Source of the DNA: Hsuehochloa calcarea
Lineage: Eukaryota; Streptophyta; Magnoliopsida; Poales; Poaceae
Assembly: GCA_036346395.1 (NCBI GenBank)
Contig: CM070594.1
Location: 13,549,385-13,613,384, forward strand
Length of the DNA: 64,000 bases
Direction: 5' to 3'
Position numbers and translations under genes: made by a program. The notes beneath the pieces were generated by a model. That model worked only from the letters and a program-made list of their open reading frames with translations, ran no database searches and had not been told where the DNA came from. Positions within the stretch are counted from its first letter, which is position 1; the number at the start of each line of letters is the position of its first letter. Below, piece after piece: positions 24,443 to 35,754 of this stretch.

Positions 24443-26605
24443 TGTAATACCCCAAAATTTATTCAGGCGAATAGGAGAGTATTCGGGAGAAAGAATTAAA
24501 TAGTGATTACAATATTCAATGATCATAAGGTGGTTTCCGCGAATTCCCGACAACCTGGGCCTTGGGCCACGGCCCATGAGGCCCAAGAGGGGGCCGGCGA
24601 AAGGGGGGATGACCTTCCCCCAAAAACCCTAAACCACCTTCCCCCTTCCTCCTTTCCCCCACTTGGAGCCGCCACCCTCCTCCCTGCCGTGCGCCACTTT
24701 CTCCTTCCCCCTGCGCCATATTTGTTCATCAGATTTGGCTAAGTTCCGTACGTTTTATTATCTGTCCACCTCTTAGAAAGTTGTAGCCCTTGGTCTTAGC
24801 TTTCTTTAGGCACCAAGATCATCTAATTTGGAGTTACGATTTCGGAGATATGGTAGTTTTACCGCAACTGTCCAGGAGAGCTGACGTGATTTGACAGATT
24901 GTCTTGTCGGGCCATTATGAATTATTTAGAGGCCGAATCAGAAATAACACCCAAAATTAATATTGTCGATAATTCAGTAAGCTTTCCAGGTTGATAAAGA
25001 ACATAATTTTTAGAGTTGTCAACAAAAAGTTATGAAATTTTTACCGTCGCTGTGTTCTGACTGTCAGATTAATAGGACAGAGAACTTCATCTGAACCTTA
25101 GGGTTAATAGAAAGCCCAGTCAGGGGACTTTCCCAACTAAGTTATTGTAGCCCTTTAAATAATCTTTCCAACTTGGTAAAGATCACCTCCAATGGATCTG
25201 TAGTATGAAATTTAGGCTATTTTTCCTTGCTGCTGTTCTGTAGTCTGGTCAGATGTCTGTCAGGCACTTTCAATTGCAGATTAGCCTTATGTACGGGTAT
25301 AATTAGAAAATCTTGTCTCCTAGTGTTTTGAAGGTTTATTTGTTAAGTTTCATTGGGCGCTAGTTTCATATCGTTTTGAGTCACAGATAATTAATTATGA
25401 TTTTTCTTGTACTGCTGTGCAGTAGGATGGGAAGGTGGCTGAATAGTGTAATGTCAGTTTAACTCCGTTAATTGTGTTGGTTAGTCGGAGGGTTAGTGTA
25501 GGTCTCCTGTAGCTAAGTCGTGCCATGTTATCCTTATTCCAAATATATACTTGTGTAGGCGGCGAGGCATCGCGTGTGGGAACACCTTCGTTGCTTGCTA
25601 ACGCGTCACGACGCGAAAGACAAGTACATTGAAATTATTTACATTGATGAATGATGTGTGTTTGTGTTCATGCTAATATTTCTATGATCCATGTTTTCAA
25701 GCAAAGATGTTAATCAATATTCATATTCCATTACATGCAATTCCAATGTGTTAAGATATATTGATTTCTGTGGAACGCTCATTGTTGGTTGTTGTCTTAG
25801 ATGAGTTGATGATCCATGTTCATATTCCATGATGTACATTCCATTCCTATTTGATAATCCATGAGGAAGAAAGTGATAAAATTCATTGCATATGTTTATT
25901 CAATTCATGTTTTGTTCATATGCATTCCACGGGAGTGGATTTGTAAAGACCCATCAACTCCAGTATGGGCATGTAAGACCCACCATTCCAATACGGGCAA
26001 TTTCGGACACCCGTATGAAACGTTCTACATACGGTAATTTGGTCCCCGGACTTTGTTAAGTACGGGCTTAAGTGAACACCGACGGATGTCTCAATCGCTA
26101 TGCCGGTATGAGCATGTGTTAGTCCATTCCTTTCAATACATCCATTAGTTCCATTCATATACATAAGTTTTCAGAGATTAATTCTTAATTCGTAATGTGA
26201 CTGACTTGTTCATAACCTGGTATGTTCAATTGTTTTTTTACTTGCTGAGTTTCGACTCACCCTTGTTTTTCTGTGTTTATTTAGGTGAATCTTGTTGATG
26301 ATAATGGTAATGGGAGGGAGTAGACCAGCACATTCCACACATTTCATTACATTATATTTTCATTAATGGATTCAACTATGTTAATCTTTGATGAGAGATG
26401 AACTGTAATAAGTAATGTTTAGACTTCATGTCATGTCTTTCCATGATTAGTTCCTTGATTATTCACCATTGATGAATTGGTTATTTTCACCTCGTTACCA
26501 TGGTATTGTTGTCTGATTAGAGGCATATTGAACCTTATTCCGTAATTTGATGGTATGTTGTATCTTTAGGTAGCATCTTGGCTTCCGAATAGCCAGGGTG
26601 TTACA
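24443..26605 (+). repeat. GY2 LTR (2163 bp)
   Basis: It starts TGTAATACCCC and ends AGGGTGTTACA. The left flank AAGGTGGGTAGAA corresponds to the GY1 polypurine tract and the right flank is a tRNA primer site. It carries the hairpin array at 25927-26034 and a GTGAACACCGACGG block at about 26072, both shared with the other chromovirus LTRs in the window. GGGCC-rich sequence near 24560 corresponds to that of the GY1 LTR. Confidence 0.85.
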
Positions 26606-26607
26606 GT

Positions 26608-26619
26608 TGGTATCAGAGC
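26608..26619 (+). other. GY2 primer-binding site
   Basis: TGGTATCAGAGC, complementary to the initiator methionine tRNA 3' end, lies two bases after the LTR. Confidence 0.85.
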
Positions 26620-27059
26620 GGGCTTTAGTTCCGTGGTAAACAAAGTATTAAAATGACACACTGTGCACAGTAGGTGGGTTTGGGAAATCTATTGCTTCCG
26701 TATTTCTAGTAATGTGGTTCATTATATTGTACTGTATCAAATTGCTTCTGTGCTATCTTTCTTGTTGTTAATCTATGATATAATGTGATATCCTATATAT
26801 ATGAATTTATTCTATGATTGTCATGGGATGATCCTATATATTCATAATTGATTGCATTAGTTATGCGTATCGGCAGCGGACGTTGAGCAGTTGAGTTCGT
26901 GGTTGTTGTCCTAGGTTTTGCCAGGCTACACCACTGTTCGTGGTATGAAATTAGAGAAGTTCTTACCCCTTTTCCATAAGTTCTGGGTTGAGCATGAGCT
27001 CGTTGATGAATTTGTTGTCTTTCTCGAGCTTGTATCTGGTTTCCTAGTTGTAGTTTCTT

Positions 27060-28130
27060 ACAATTCATGAGTTTCTTTTGAATGGGGGTTTTAATGAAGT
27101 GGGTAAGCTCCAGTAGATCTCTGACCGTTCTTTGAAACAATTATTGTTCTATCGATTATTGTGATATTTCTGCTCCACGTGAGCGTAGTTAAATTGCTAG
27201 ATTTATCTTTTCACGGAAGTTTTGTTTTACCCCTATTGGAAAATTTAACTCATTTGCTCGCTTAGAATTTCGGGCATTGGGAGATTTCTTTTGCAAGTTC
27301 TTTATTAAGGGTGCATTGACCTTGCATATTTCTTTTAGGGTTACTTTAGAAAGTTGTTCTCTTCCTTGATTTCTGAATTTGGCGAATTCTTGTCCGGTGG
27401 TGGTTGATGAATTTCTCTTGGGTTCATGGTTCCTGGTAGTTGATGAGATTCAATGGATCTTTAATGGTTCTTTAAAACTATTAATATTTTTTTCGACTGT
27501 TGAATTTCTATTACTACAAGTGATCCTCGTCAATTGGCAACATTGATATTGCCATGGTTGTTCCTTCTTCTCATTGGAAAAGAGCGACTCATTTACTCGT
27601 TTGATAGTTTATATAATGAGAGTTCCTGTTGCAAGTTCGTTAACACGAGAAAGCATTGGTTCCATGTAATTCTTTGGATCATTCTGCTTGTTGAAGTTTA
27701 ATGCATATCTTTTCTGAAGATTAATGCATATCTTTTCTGAAGAAAGGTGTTAAAACCCTTTTGTGGTGCTTTGTTGTGATTAAGTCGGAGATGGTAATCA
27801 AACCAATTGGTTGGCGACGGGTTTCTATTGGTTCCTAGATAGTTTTCAAAACAATTATTGTCTTTCTGGCTGCTGAGCTCTCTTTGCTACTTGCAAACAT
27901 TATTATTGACAAGATCATTCTTTTTATGAGGGTTCTATCTCTCTTGTTGATTAAGGGGACCTGGTTAACCGTTTGATATTTTAGATAACGGGAATTATCT
28001 TTTGCAAAGTTTATTGAAGAAATTTCGACTCTGTTCATTTCTTTTGGAGTAGTTGGAGTGTTGGAGTTTAGAACCTCCCTTTGAAAAGAAATGACGAAAC
28101 CCTTTGTCAAGTTTTGTGAGGGGTTGTAAG
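27060..28130 (+). repeat. Three diverged tandem repeats of 340-370 bp in GY2
   Basis: Two anchors recur at matching spacing: TTCTTTGAAACAATTATTGTT-like sequence at about 27128, 27467 and 27843, and TTGCAAG-TT-TTAA-like sequence at about 27291, 27630 and 28001. Intervals are about 340 and 372 bp. No open frame runs through them. Confidence 0.6.
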
Positions 28131-28552
28131 TAAATAAGCTAATTGATAATCTATGAGTTCAACCTGGATTATTAGCATGATGCATATTTAATCTTGACTG
28201 ATGTCCTCAGTAGCGTAGCTGGTTAGCTAGATTTACCTATTTTTCTTGGCATGCTAAGATTGTTGAAACCTTATACTTTTACCACATTGAGATTTCTAGC
28301 TTTTAAAGTCAGTACCTTCTTCTCATTTGGAGTTTGTTCTTCTTCTCGTGCGGGTCATGTGACCTCAACTGTGGACTTCCCATATGTTTTCTGAGCTCAT
28401 TGCCAAATTGGTTTTCCCCTTGGTCCAGTGTTTGTTGCGAGTGGTAAATGATTTTTCTAGTTAGCGAAAATCATTTTAATGTGCCTCTTGTTTTGAGAAA
28501 TATTCAACCCATTCTTTTCGTATGGGTCTTTCGAGGTGTTTTTGTAACACCC

Positions 28553-30684
28553 TGACTATAAGGAAGTCAAGATGTCACCTACAATCACTACTCTTCAAAT
28601 GAATAACATCAAATCGCATGATATTATGGAGCAAGTATTAAGAATATATGTAATCAAGCATTCATCCTCAAGACTTAATCAACGAAATGGAAGTAGACAA
28701 TTCAGAAAGATATGGTAAACAATGCCATGACGGCTTATTACAATGCAATACAAATCATAATTAACGACAATAAAAGACCTCAATTTGATTGATATATGAG
28801 AGTGAGTGCAACGTGATGAACTACCCTCCACAAGATCATTCTTCCTTGTCATTTACCTAAATAAGACAATAAAGCAAGAATGAGCCAAAGACTCGACAAA
28901 GCAACCGTATGTAACCGAGAAGCATACCATGAGCAATATATCACAAACATAATTTGAACAACTACTGAAACGAATTTATGAATGGATGAAGTGGAATGGT
29001 GCATTGAAGGAAATGGACATAATGCAAAGATATATCTGGTATAGCGAGTGAAGCACCGTCGGTGTTCACTTAAAGTATTCGTATGAAGAACGTTTCATCG
29101 ATCGTCCAACGTGGCCCACATTGGAATGGTGGACTCACGTAACGTGGCCCACATTGGAATGGTGGACTCACGTACCCATCTTGGAATTGATGGGATTTCA
29201 AGTGCCCATACTGGAATTGATGGGTCTTACCAAAATAATGTATGCATGTCATGATGATCCCATGTCAATATTGAATAGTAATCATAAATGAAAAGAACAC
29301 ATGACATTCATCTACAAACACGAACAAGTGTAAGCATTCATTCACACATCATACATGACATCAAACATTGAATACAAATTACTTGCCTGGCGCGTTGCAA
29401 CGGGTTGGGAGGTAATTGAGATACCCCTCCACTCACCGCTTCACCGCCTACAATATAAATAATCGAAATGAGGACAAGCGAGTATGGAAAGGCTACACGT
29501 GTCCTCCCTCCATCTCTAACCAAACTAACCCAATAAAAGTTCAATTTGATCAATTTACCCAAACATTTCAATTATCACTAATCTGGAAGTTTTACTAGAA
29601 AATTCACCAATAAAAAAACCGTAAGTCCAAAAGACCTGAAACCAGTGCTCAAATTTTCTTAACTTAACTGGCTACAAAACTCTAGTTGATGGTAAACTCT
29701 AATTCGGCCATTACAGAGGTCTAACCATCCATTGAAAAACTACAACTGCAGTCTGCCCAGAAATCTGAACAGCCCTAAAGAAAATGCTCTAACTTTTAAA
29801 CCACTGATCCAAATAAAGTGATTTTTATCAGCCTGGAAACATGGTGAAATTATCTTCAAAAACCTAGTTGGGTGGGCGACCTGATTCGGACTCTAACTAG
29901 ATCAAAACCTAGGTGCAACCGACTATACCCATCAGTTTTGACAGACAGACCAGCGTGTAGTAAAACAGCCATAACTTTTAATCTACTGGGTGAAAATTCG
30001 TGATCCAGGTGCCAAAAGAAAGCTAATTAAATAAGGAACAAAACTCTAGAAGGCGAGAACATCCAATTCTGCCTCTAAGGCACCCAAAACCGAGTTGCAA
30101 CATTCTGTACAGAACCGATCTACTAACAGAGATTACGCGATACTACCAAAAACATTGAATCGACAACTCTAATGCAATCAAACAGCGATGGGGTCTCTCG
30201 TTACCCTTGTAGACCCGAAGAACGACGATGAACAATTTCCCGAAGCCTTCCCCTCTCCTTCTTTGGCCAACCCCAAATCAGCGACCCCGCGGAAGCCCGG
30301 CGAAGGAAGAACCGAAGGTGAAGACGTGGAGGATCGGGAGTGCAGCTCGAGGAACACCAATGGCGGCCACCACCGGAGGAGGAGCCTAGGAGGAGGTGCT
30401 GCGCCGTGAGGAAGGGAGGGGAGAGGAAGTGGCGGCTTGGGGAGGAGGAGAATGATTTAGGGTTTTGGGGGGGGGGGGAAATGGTGCCCCCCCCTTTTGG
30501 CCTTTTGGCCGGCCCCTACATGGGCCGGCCGGCCCCCTCATGGGCCACCTGGGTCGCGCACTGCGGCCCAGGTTGTCTGGCAATAACAAATAACCCCCCC
30601 AAAGATTGGAATTTTCCGACGAAATCAATCTCTGTTACTCTCTCCGACCTCTTTCTTTCTACCGAACAATTCTGGAGTATTACA
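28553..30684 (-). mobile_element. Chromovirus solo LTR, reverse orientation, in GY2
   Basis: The sequence starts TGTAACACCCTGACTATAAGG and ends GGAGTATTACA, the reverse complement of a GY1-family LTR. Perfect GTTTT duplications flank it (28548-28552 and 30685-30689). It has no internal domain or primer-binding site, so it is a solo LTR left by recombination between LTRs. The GTGTTCACTT block at about 29058 and a copy of the hairpin array (about 29080-29225) are present. Confidence 0.92.
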
Positions 30685-30689
30685 GTTTT

Positions 30690-31388
30690 CTAATTGTTGT
30701 TGTGAGATTGATGTTACTACTTGTAGTAATTTGTTCGCCTTTGGTGATATCGTTCAAATGAAAATATTTCAAGTTTAGATTTCGTGGTACATTGGAACTC
30801 TTGAATCATCTAGTAGCTGAAATTATTTTGGGTAAATTGAGGTATTGGATGGTTCTGTTGCTTCTTAAGATGTTCGTATGATGTTAAACTTAAAGGCTCT
30901 TTGGTCTGAGTTGGCAATGTGAGGTTGCAATTAAAGAAATTTATGTTGGTTCCTTTAAGAGTAGAATAATCTGCTTGTTTTTCGTGAAAACCCGTAATTG
31001 AAAAATGTCTCGGGTTTGGTGGCTGAGATAATTTGGATCTCATGTTTCATGTGAAGCTGAACTGTTCTGAGCAAATATGACCTGTTGAAGGATTTTATTG
31101 TTTCTTAATTAGATCTTGTGGTTTGGACTAAAGACTCTATCTTGTTCGTTGTGGCAAAGTGTTGTTAGCAAAGGATTAATTTCAGTGCTAAAGGAAAGAG
31201 TGCAGTAGGAGTATTTGAGAATTGAGTCAAGTTTTGTAGCTTGTGGTTATTTGAATCATACGTAAATTTTTCGCTCTTTTCACTCAAGAGATGCTGAGTT
31301 TCAATCGTAATATTATTTTCTTTTTGGTCGTTACTTGTTAATTCTTTTTTTGAGGGATGTGTGCCCTCATCTGTGAACTCAACTTTTG
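30690..31388 (+). other. GY2 internal sequence right of the solo LTR
   Basis: AT-rich with no coding frame. A segment near 31367 (GTGTGCCCTCATCTGTGAACTC) resembles 28355-28380, again pointing to internal repetition. Confidence 0.5.
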
Positions 31389-31968
31389 TTAAGCTTCGAC
31401 CAGAAGTTGATTAAAGTGTAGCATAATATCACCTTTCTCGACATGGTCTCTAAGGAAGTGATAGCGAATATCTACGTGCTTGGTCCTAGAGTGTTGCACA
31501 GGGTTCTTAGCAATATTAATGGTAGAAGTGTTATCACATAAAAGAGGAACAATAGCAAAATTTAACCCATAATCCTTAAGAGTGGTTACCATCTACAAAA
31601 TCTGACTACAACAACTAGCAGCAGTTACATATTCAGCTTCAGCAGTGGATTGTGCAACAAAAGACTACTTCTTAGAAGACCAAGATACAAGAGAAGTGCC
31701 TAGAAAGTTACAAGTGACTGAGGTACTCTTCCTATCAAGCCGACAGCCCGCAAAATCAGAATCAGAAAACCCCGAATAGACAAAGATGATAAACATGAAT
31801 ACCAAATGCCATACAAAAGGGTAGAGTGTAAATACCTGAATATGCGCTTAACAGCTTGGCGATGGGAAGTCCTCGGAGACACCTGAAACCTCGCACAAAG
31901 TTAGACCGTGAAGTGGATGTCCGGTCTCGAGGCCGTCAAATACAGAAGGGAACCGATCATGCTGCGGT
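31389..31968 (-). pseudogene. CP2 RNase H, degraded
   Basis: On the minus strand from 31968: LYLTASRPDI-like sequence near 31935, then a frame with RTSHRQAVKRIFRYLHSTLLYGIW (about 31875), then LCDNTSTINIAKNPVQHSR and KHVDIRYHFLRDHVEKGDIML (about 31540-31425). It is the C-terminal copia RNase H with its end replaced by GY2 sequence. GY1 separates it from the CP2 RT piece at 41239-41675. Confidence 0.8.
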
Positions 31969-34142
31969 TGTAATACCTCATTTTATCCAGCTAGGTTATT
32001 TTGTTTCAATTGTCTGGAAATTTTATTCGAAATCGAGATTTTCAACTTTCCGGAATCGAATCGGTAAAAAGAAAGAAGTCGGAGGGGGTAAAAGAAACAT
32101 CTTTCGTCGGATTTTCCAAACAGCGGGGGGGGGTATTTGTTATTGTACGTCAACTTGGGCGCGGGCAGCGGCCAGTGGCCCAAGAGGGCCGCCGGCCCAT
32201 GTAGGCCGACCAAAAAGGGGGCGCCACTCCCAACCATAGCCGGCCTCCTCCTCCCTCCCCCAAGCCGCCACCTCCTTCCCCCTCTCCCCCACACGGCGCA
32301 GCACCTCCTCCTAGGCGCCTCCTCCTCCGGTGGTCGCCGCCATTGGTGTTCCCCTAGAGCTGCACTCCCGATCCTCCACGTCTTCACCTTCGGTTCTTCC
32401 ATCGCCGGGCTTCCGCGTTTCCCTCGGGGTCGCTGTTTTGGGGCCGGCCATTGAAGGAGAGGAGCAACCTTCGGGAAGTTGATCCTCGTCGTTCTTTGGG
32501 TCTACAAGGGTAAAGAGAGACCCCATCGCTGTTTGATTGCGTTAGAGTTGTCAATTCAATGTTTTTAGTAGTATCGTTTAATCTCTGTCAGTAGATTGAT
32601 TCGGTCCAGAACTTTGTAACTCGGTTTTGGGTGTCTTAGAGGCAGAATTGGATGTCTTCACCTTCTGGAGTTTTGTTCCTTATCTCATTAGCTTTCTTTT
32701 GGCACCTGGATCACGAATTTTCACCCAGTAGATTAATAGTTATGACTGTTTTACTACGTACTGCTCTGTCTGTCAGAAATGCTGGGTATAGTCGGTTGCA
32801 CCTAGGTTTTGATCTAGTTAGAGTCAGAATCAGGTCGGCCACCCAACTAGATTTATGAAGATAATTTAACCATGTTTCCAGGCTGATAAAGATCACTCTA
32901 TTTGGATCAGTGGTTTAAAAGTTAGAGCCTTTTCTTTAGGGCTGTTCTGAATTCTGGGCAGACTGCAGTTATAGTTTTTCATTGGATGGTTAGACCTCTG
33001 TAATGGCCGAATTAGAGTTTACCATCAACTAGAGTTTTGTAGCCAGTTAAGTTAAGAAAATATGAGCACTGGTTTCAGGTCTTTTGGACTTACGGTTTTT
33101 TATTGGTGATTTTTCTAATAAAACTGCCAGATTAGGGATAATTGAAATGTTTGGGTAAATTGATCAAATTGAACTTTTATTTGGTTAGTTTGGCTAGAGA
33201 TTGAGGGAGGACACGTGTAGCAATGCCATATTCGTTTACCCTCATTTCGATTATTTTTATATTGTAGGCGGTGAAGCGGTGAGTGGAGGGGTATCTCAAT
33301 TACCTCCCAACCCGTTGCAGCGCGGCAGGCAAGTAATTAGTATTCTATGATTGATGCAATGTATGATGTGTGAATGAATGATTATACTTGTTGTATTTGT
33401 AGATGAATGCCATGTGTTTCTTTTCATTTATGAGTACTATTCAATATTGACATGGGATCACATCATGACATGCATACATTACTTTTGTAAGACACATCAA
33501 TTCCAGTATGGGCACCTGAAAATCCCATCAATTCCAGGATGGGTACGTGAGTCCACCATTCCAATGTGGGCCACGTTGGACGGTCGTATGAAACGTTCTT
33601 CATACGATTACTTTAAGTGAACACCGACGGGTGATTCACTCGCTATCTTAGTATATCTTTGCAATATGTCCATTTCCTTCAATGCACCATTCCACTTCAT
33701 CCATTCATAAATTCGTTTCGATAAATGTTCAAATTATGATTGTGATATATTGCTCATAGTATGTTTGATTGTCACATCTGATTGCTTCTTTGAGTCTTTG
33801 GCTCATTCTTGCTTTATTGTCTTATTTAGGTAAATGACAAGGAAGAATGATCTTGTGGAGGGTAGTTCATCACGAGGCACTCACTACCTTAAATCAAACA
33901 ATTTGAGGACTTTTACTGTCGTTAAATATGACTTGTGTTGAATTGTAATAAGCCATCATGGCCTTGTTTACCATATCTTTTCTGAATTGTTTACTTCCAT
34001 TCCGTTGATTAAACTTGATGATGAATACTTGTTTAGTATAATCTTAATACTTGCTTCACCTTATCATGTGTTTTGATGTTAATCATTTAAAGAATAGTGG
34101 TTGTAGGTGACATCTTGACTTCCTTATAGTCAGGGTGTTACA
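31969..34142 (+). repeat. GY1 5' LTR (2174 bp)
   Basis: TG...CA ended LTR with the GGGCC-rich and CCTCC-rich region near 32150-32460, hairpin array at 33487-33607 and the GTGAACACCGACGGGTG block at 33618. Confidence 0.92.
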
Positions 34143-34144
34143 GT

Positions 34145-34156
34145 TGGTATCAGAGC
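34145..34156 (+). other. GY1 primer-binding site
   Basis: TGGTATCAGAGC, complementary to the initiator methionine tRNA, lies two bases after the 5' LTR. Confidence 0.88.
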
Positions 34157-34320
34157 GGGCTTCAGGTCCGTGGTAATAATATTAAAATGACACACTGTGC
34201 ACAATAGGAAGGGTTGGGTAAACCATTGTTTTTCATAATTGCTTGGTTATGTCCCAATTATTTTGTTTATCGATTCGTTGAGCTAAGTATTTGATTTTCT
34301 TTACATTGTGTTGTTCTTAG

Positions 34321-35420
34321 ATGGCAAGAGGTAGAGGCGTGGTGGTGGTCGATCCACCGACCCGTAGTGGTGGTCGTGGCGCGGTCCGTGACTACATCGT
34401 CTTCGTCTGAAGGGTTGGTGGTCTTTGATGCTTGAGGAGATTGCCTCAATTGCGCCTCGGTTCTTGAGCCACCGGCCGCAATAACGGTGATCTCATTCGA
34501 ACCTAATAAGGAGAATCAACAACTCCGCCAACAATTGCGGTGACCATTCTGCGATTCTTTGCACTGTGGCGGAACACATTCTCGCTCTTTATTCCACCCG
34601 AGGCTAGGATGAGCCTCAGTGAGTGGATGTCGCCGTCTGGACACTTTTGTGGGAGCAGCACACCGTTCAGTGCGGACTGGTTGAGGTACATGGGCGTCGG
34701 TTTGGAGCCTTAGAGTGGCATCCATGTGAAGGCGCGATTTGTAACCTTCGGTGAAGGGCGGCCGACATCTGGTGGGAAGGGTCCTGTCTTCCAGGACTCC
34801 AGTAGCAGTCTTATTACTTGGGAGGTATTTGTGGAGAGGTTCGAGTCACGGTTTTATCGACTCCTTCATCGAGAAGATGGAGCAATCACTCGACCTTTGT
34901 GCAAGGAAAAATGTCGATATCGAGTATGAGGCGGATTTAACGATGCAGTGCGCTTTGTCCGGTCGTGGCAAGTGATGATAAAGAGAAGGCTAAGAGGTTC
35001 GTGGGGCCTCAATCGAGAATATCGCCGGATTCAGAACAACAGTCTCGTGACTTTAGCTCGGTGGTTGAGCGAGCTAGAGGATGGAGTTGGAAAGAGCTCC
35101 TTCGTCGCAAGGGCATGTTGCTAGTGGTTACATTGCTCTTGGTGGATCGCGGTGGCGAAGCGGAGTTCGGTGGAGGTGGTGGGTCTTTTGACGACCCATT
35201 GCTAAGAGGTTTCAAAGAACCAAAACTCCCGTCCGGTTCGGCGATGGCGATCTTCCTCTTCGGCGCCACATTCTTCATCTTTCGCCCCACAGTTGCGTCC
35301 TGTCCCAGGTCAGGGCATGAAGTGTTTTCGGTGTGGTAGCGGGCATCGAGCTTGAGAATGTTCCTTCAAGGGAACATGCCGCGATGTGGTCGGGAGGGCC
35401 ACAAGTCCTCGATGTGCAAG
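34321..35420 (+). pseudogene. GY1 gag, degraded
   Basis: ATGGCAAGAGGTAGAGG at 34321 opens an Arg/Gly-rich start. Fragments in several frames follow: LITWEVFVERFESRF (near 34810), SDDKEKAKRFV (near 34968), VVERARG (near 35062), GGEAEF and FDDPL (near 35150-35200), and a CFRCGSGH zinc knuckle near 35322. Frame changes every 60-150 bp break it. Confidence 0.75.
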
Positions 35421-35754
35421 CAAAATCCGCTAGTATCATCAAATGGGAGACCGTCCCAGGCTTCTTCCTCCGGCTTCCACAGAGGTTGATTCGGACTCGG
35501 CGGCGGTTCTGCACCACAGTACCCTCGAGCGTGGGTTCCACCTGCAGTCTTTACTCCGGCGCCTCCTGCAGGGTTCTATTGGAATCCCGCACCATCGCCC
35601 TCCGTCGTTTGTTCCTCCAATTTGTTTCCGACTTTCCGTCATGAGTGTCGGTCGTCTTACTGCCGGTGCATCGAGGTCTCGCCATGCCCACCCACGAGAC
35701 CTTGGGGCGTCTGATGTGGTGATGTACTTTACTTGTGGATTCGCATGATGCCTT

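Larger units (their letters stand above)
22790..31400 (+). mobile_element. GY2: largely non-coding gypsy (chromovirus-related) derivative
   Basis: A single LTR (24443-26605) has a polypurine tract on its left and a primer-binding site with leader on its right. Internal sequence therefore lies on both sides (about 22790-24442 and 26606-31400), and no second LTR of this copy is seen. The leader after the primer-binding site (GGGCTTTAGTTCCGTGGTAA...) matches that of GY1. No gag or pol motif is found in about 6.4 kb of internal DNA; instead there are 340-370-bp repeats. This resembles a large retrotransposon derivative. Borders with CP2 are approximate, and no target duplication is identified. 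Confidence 0.55.

Noticed and set aside
25927..26034. Regular short palindromes resembling a CRISPR-like array
   Set aside because: Units are not identical, there are no constant spacers, and the block sits inside plant LTRs.
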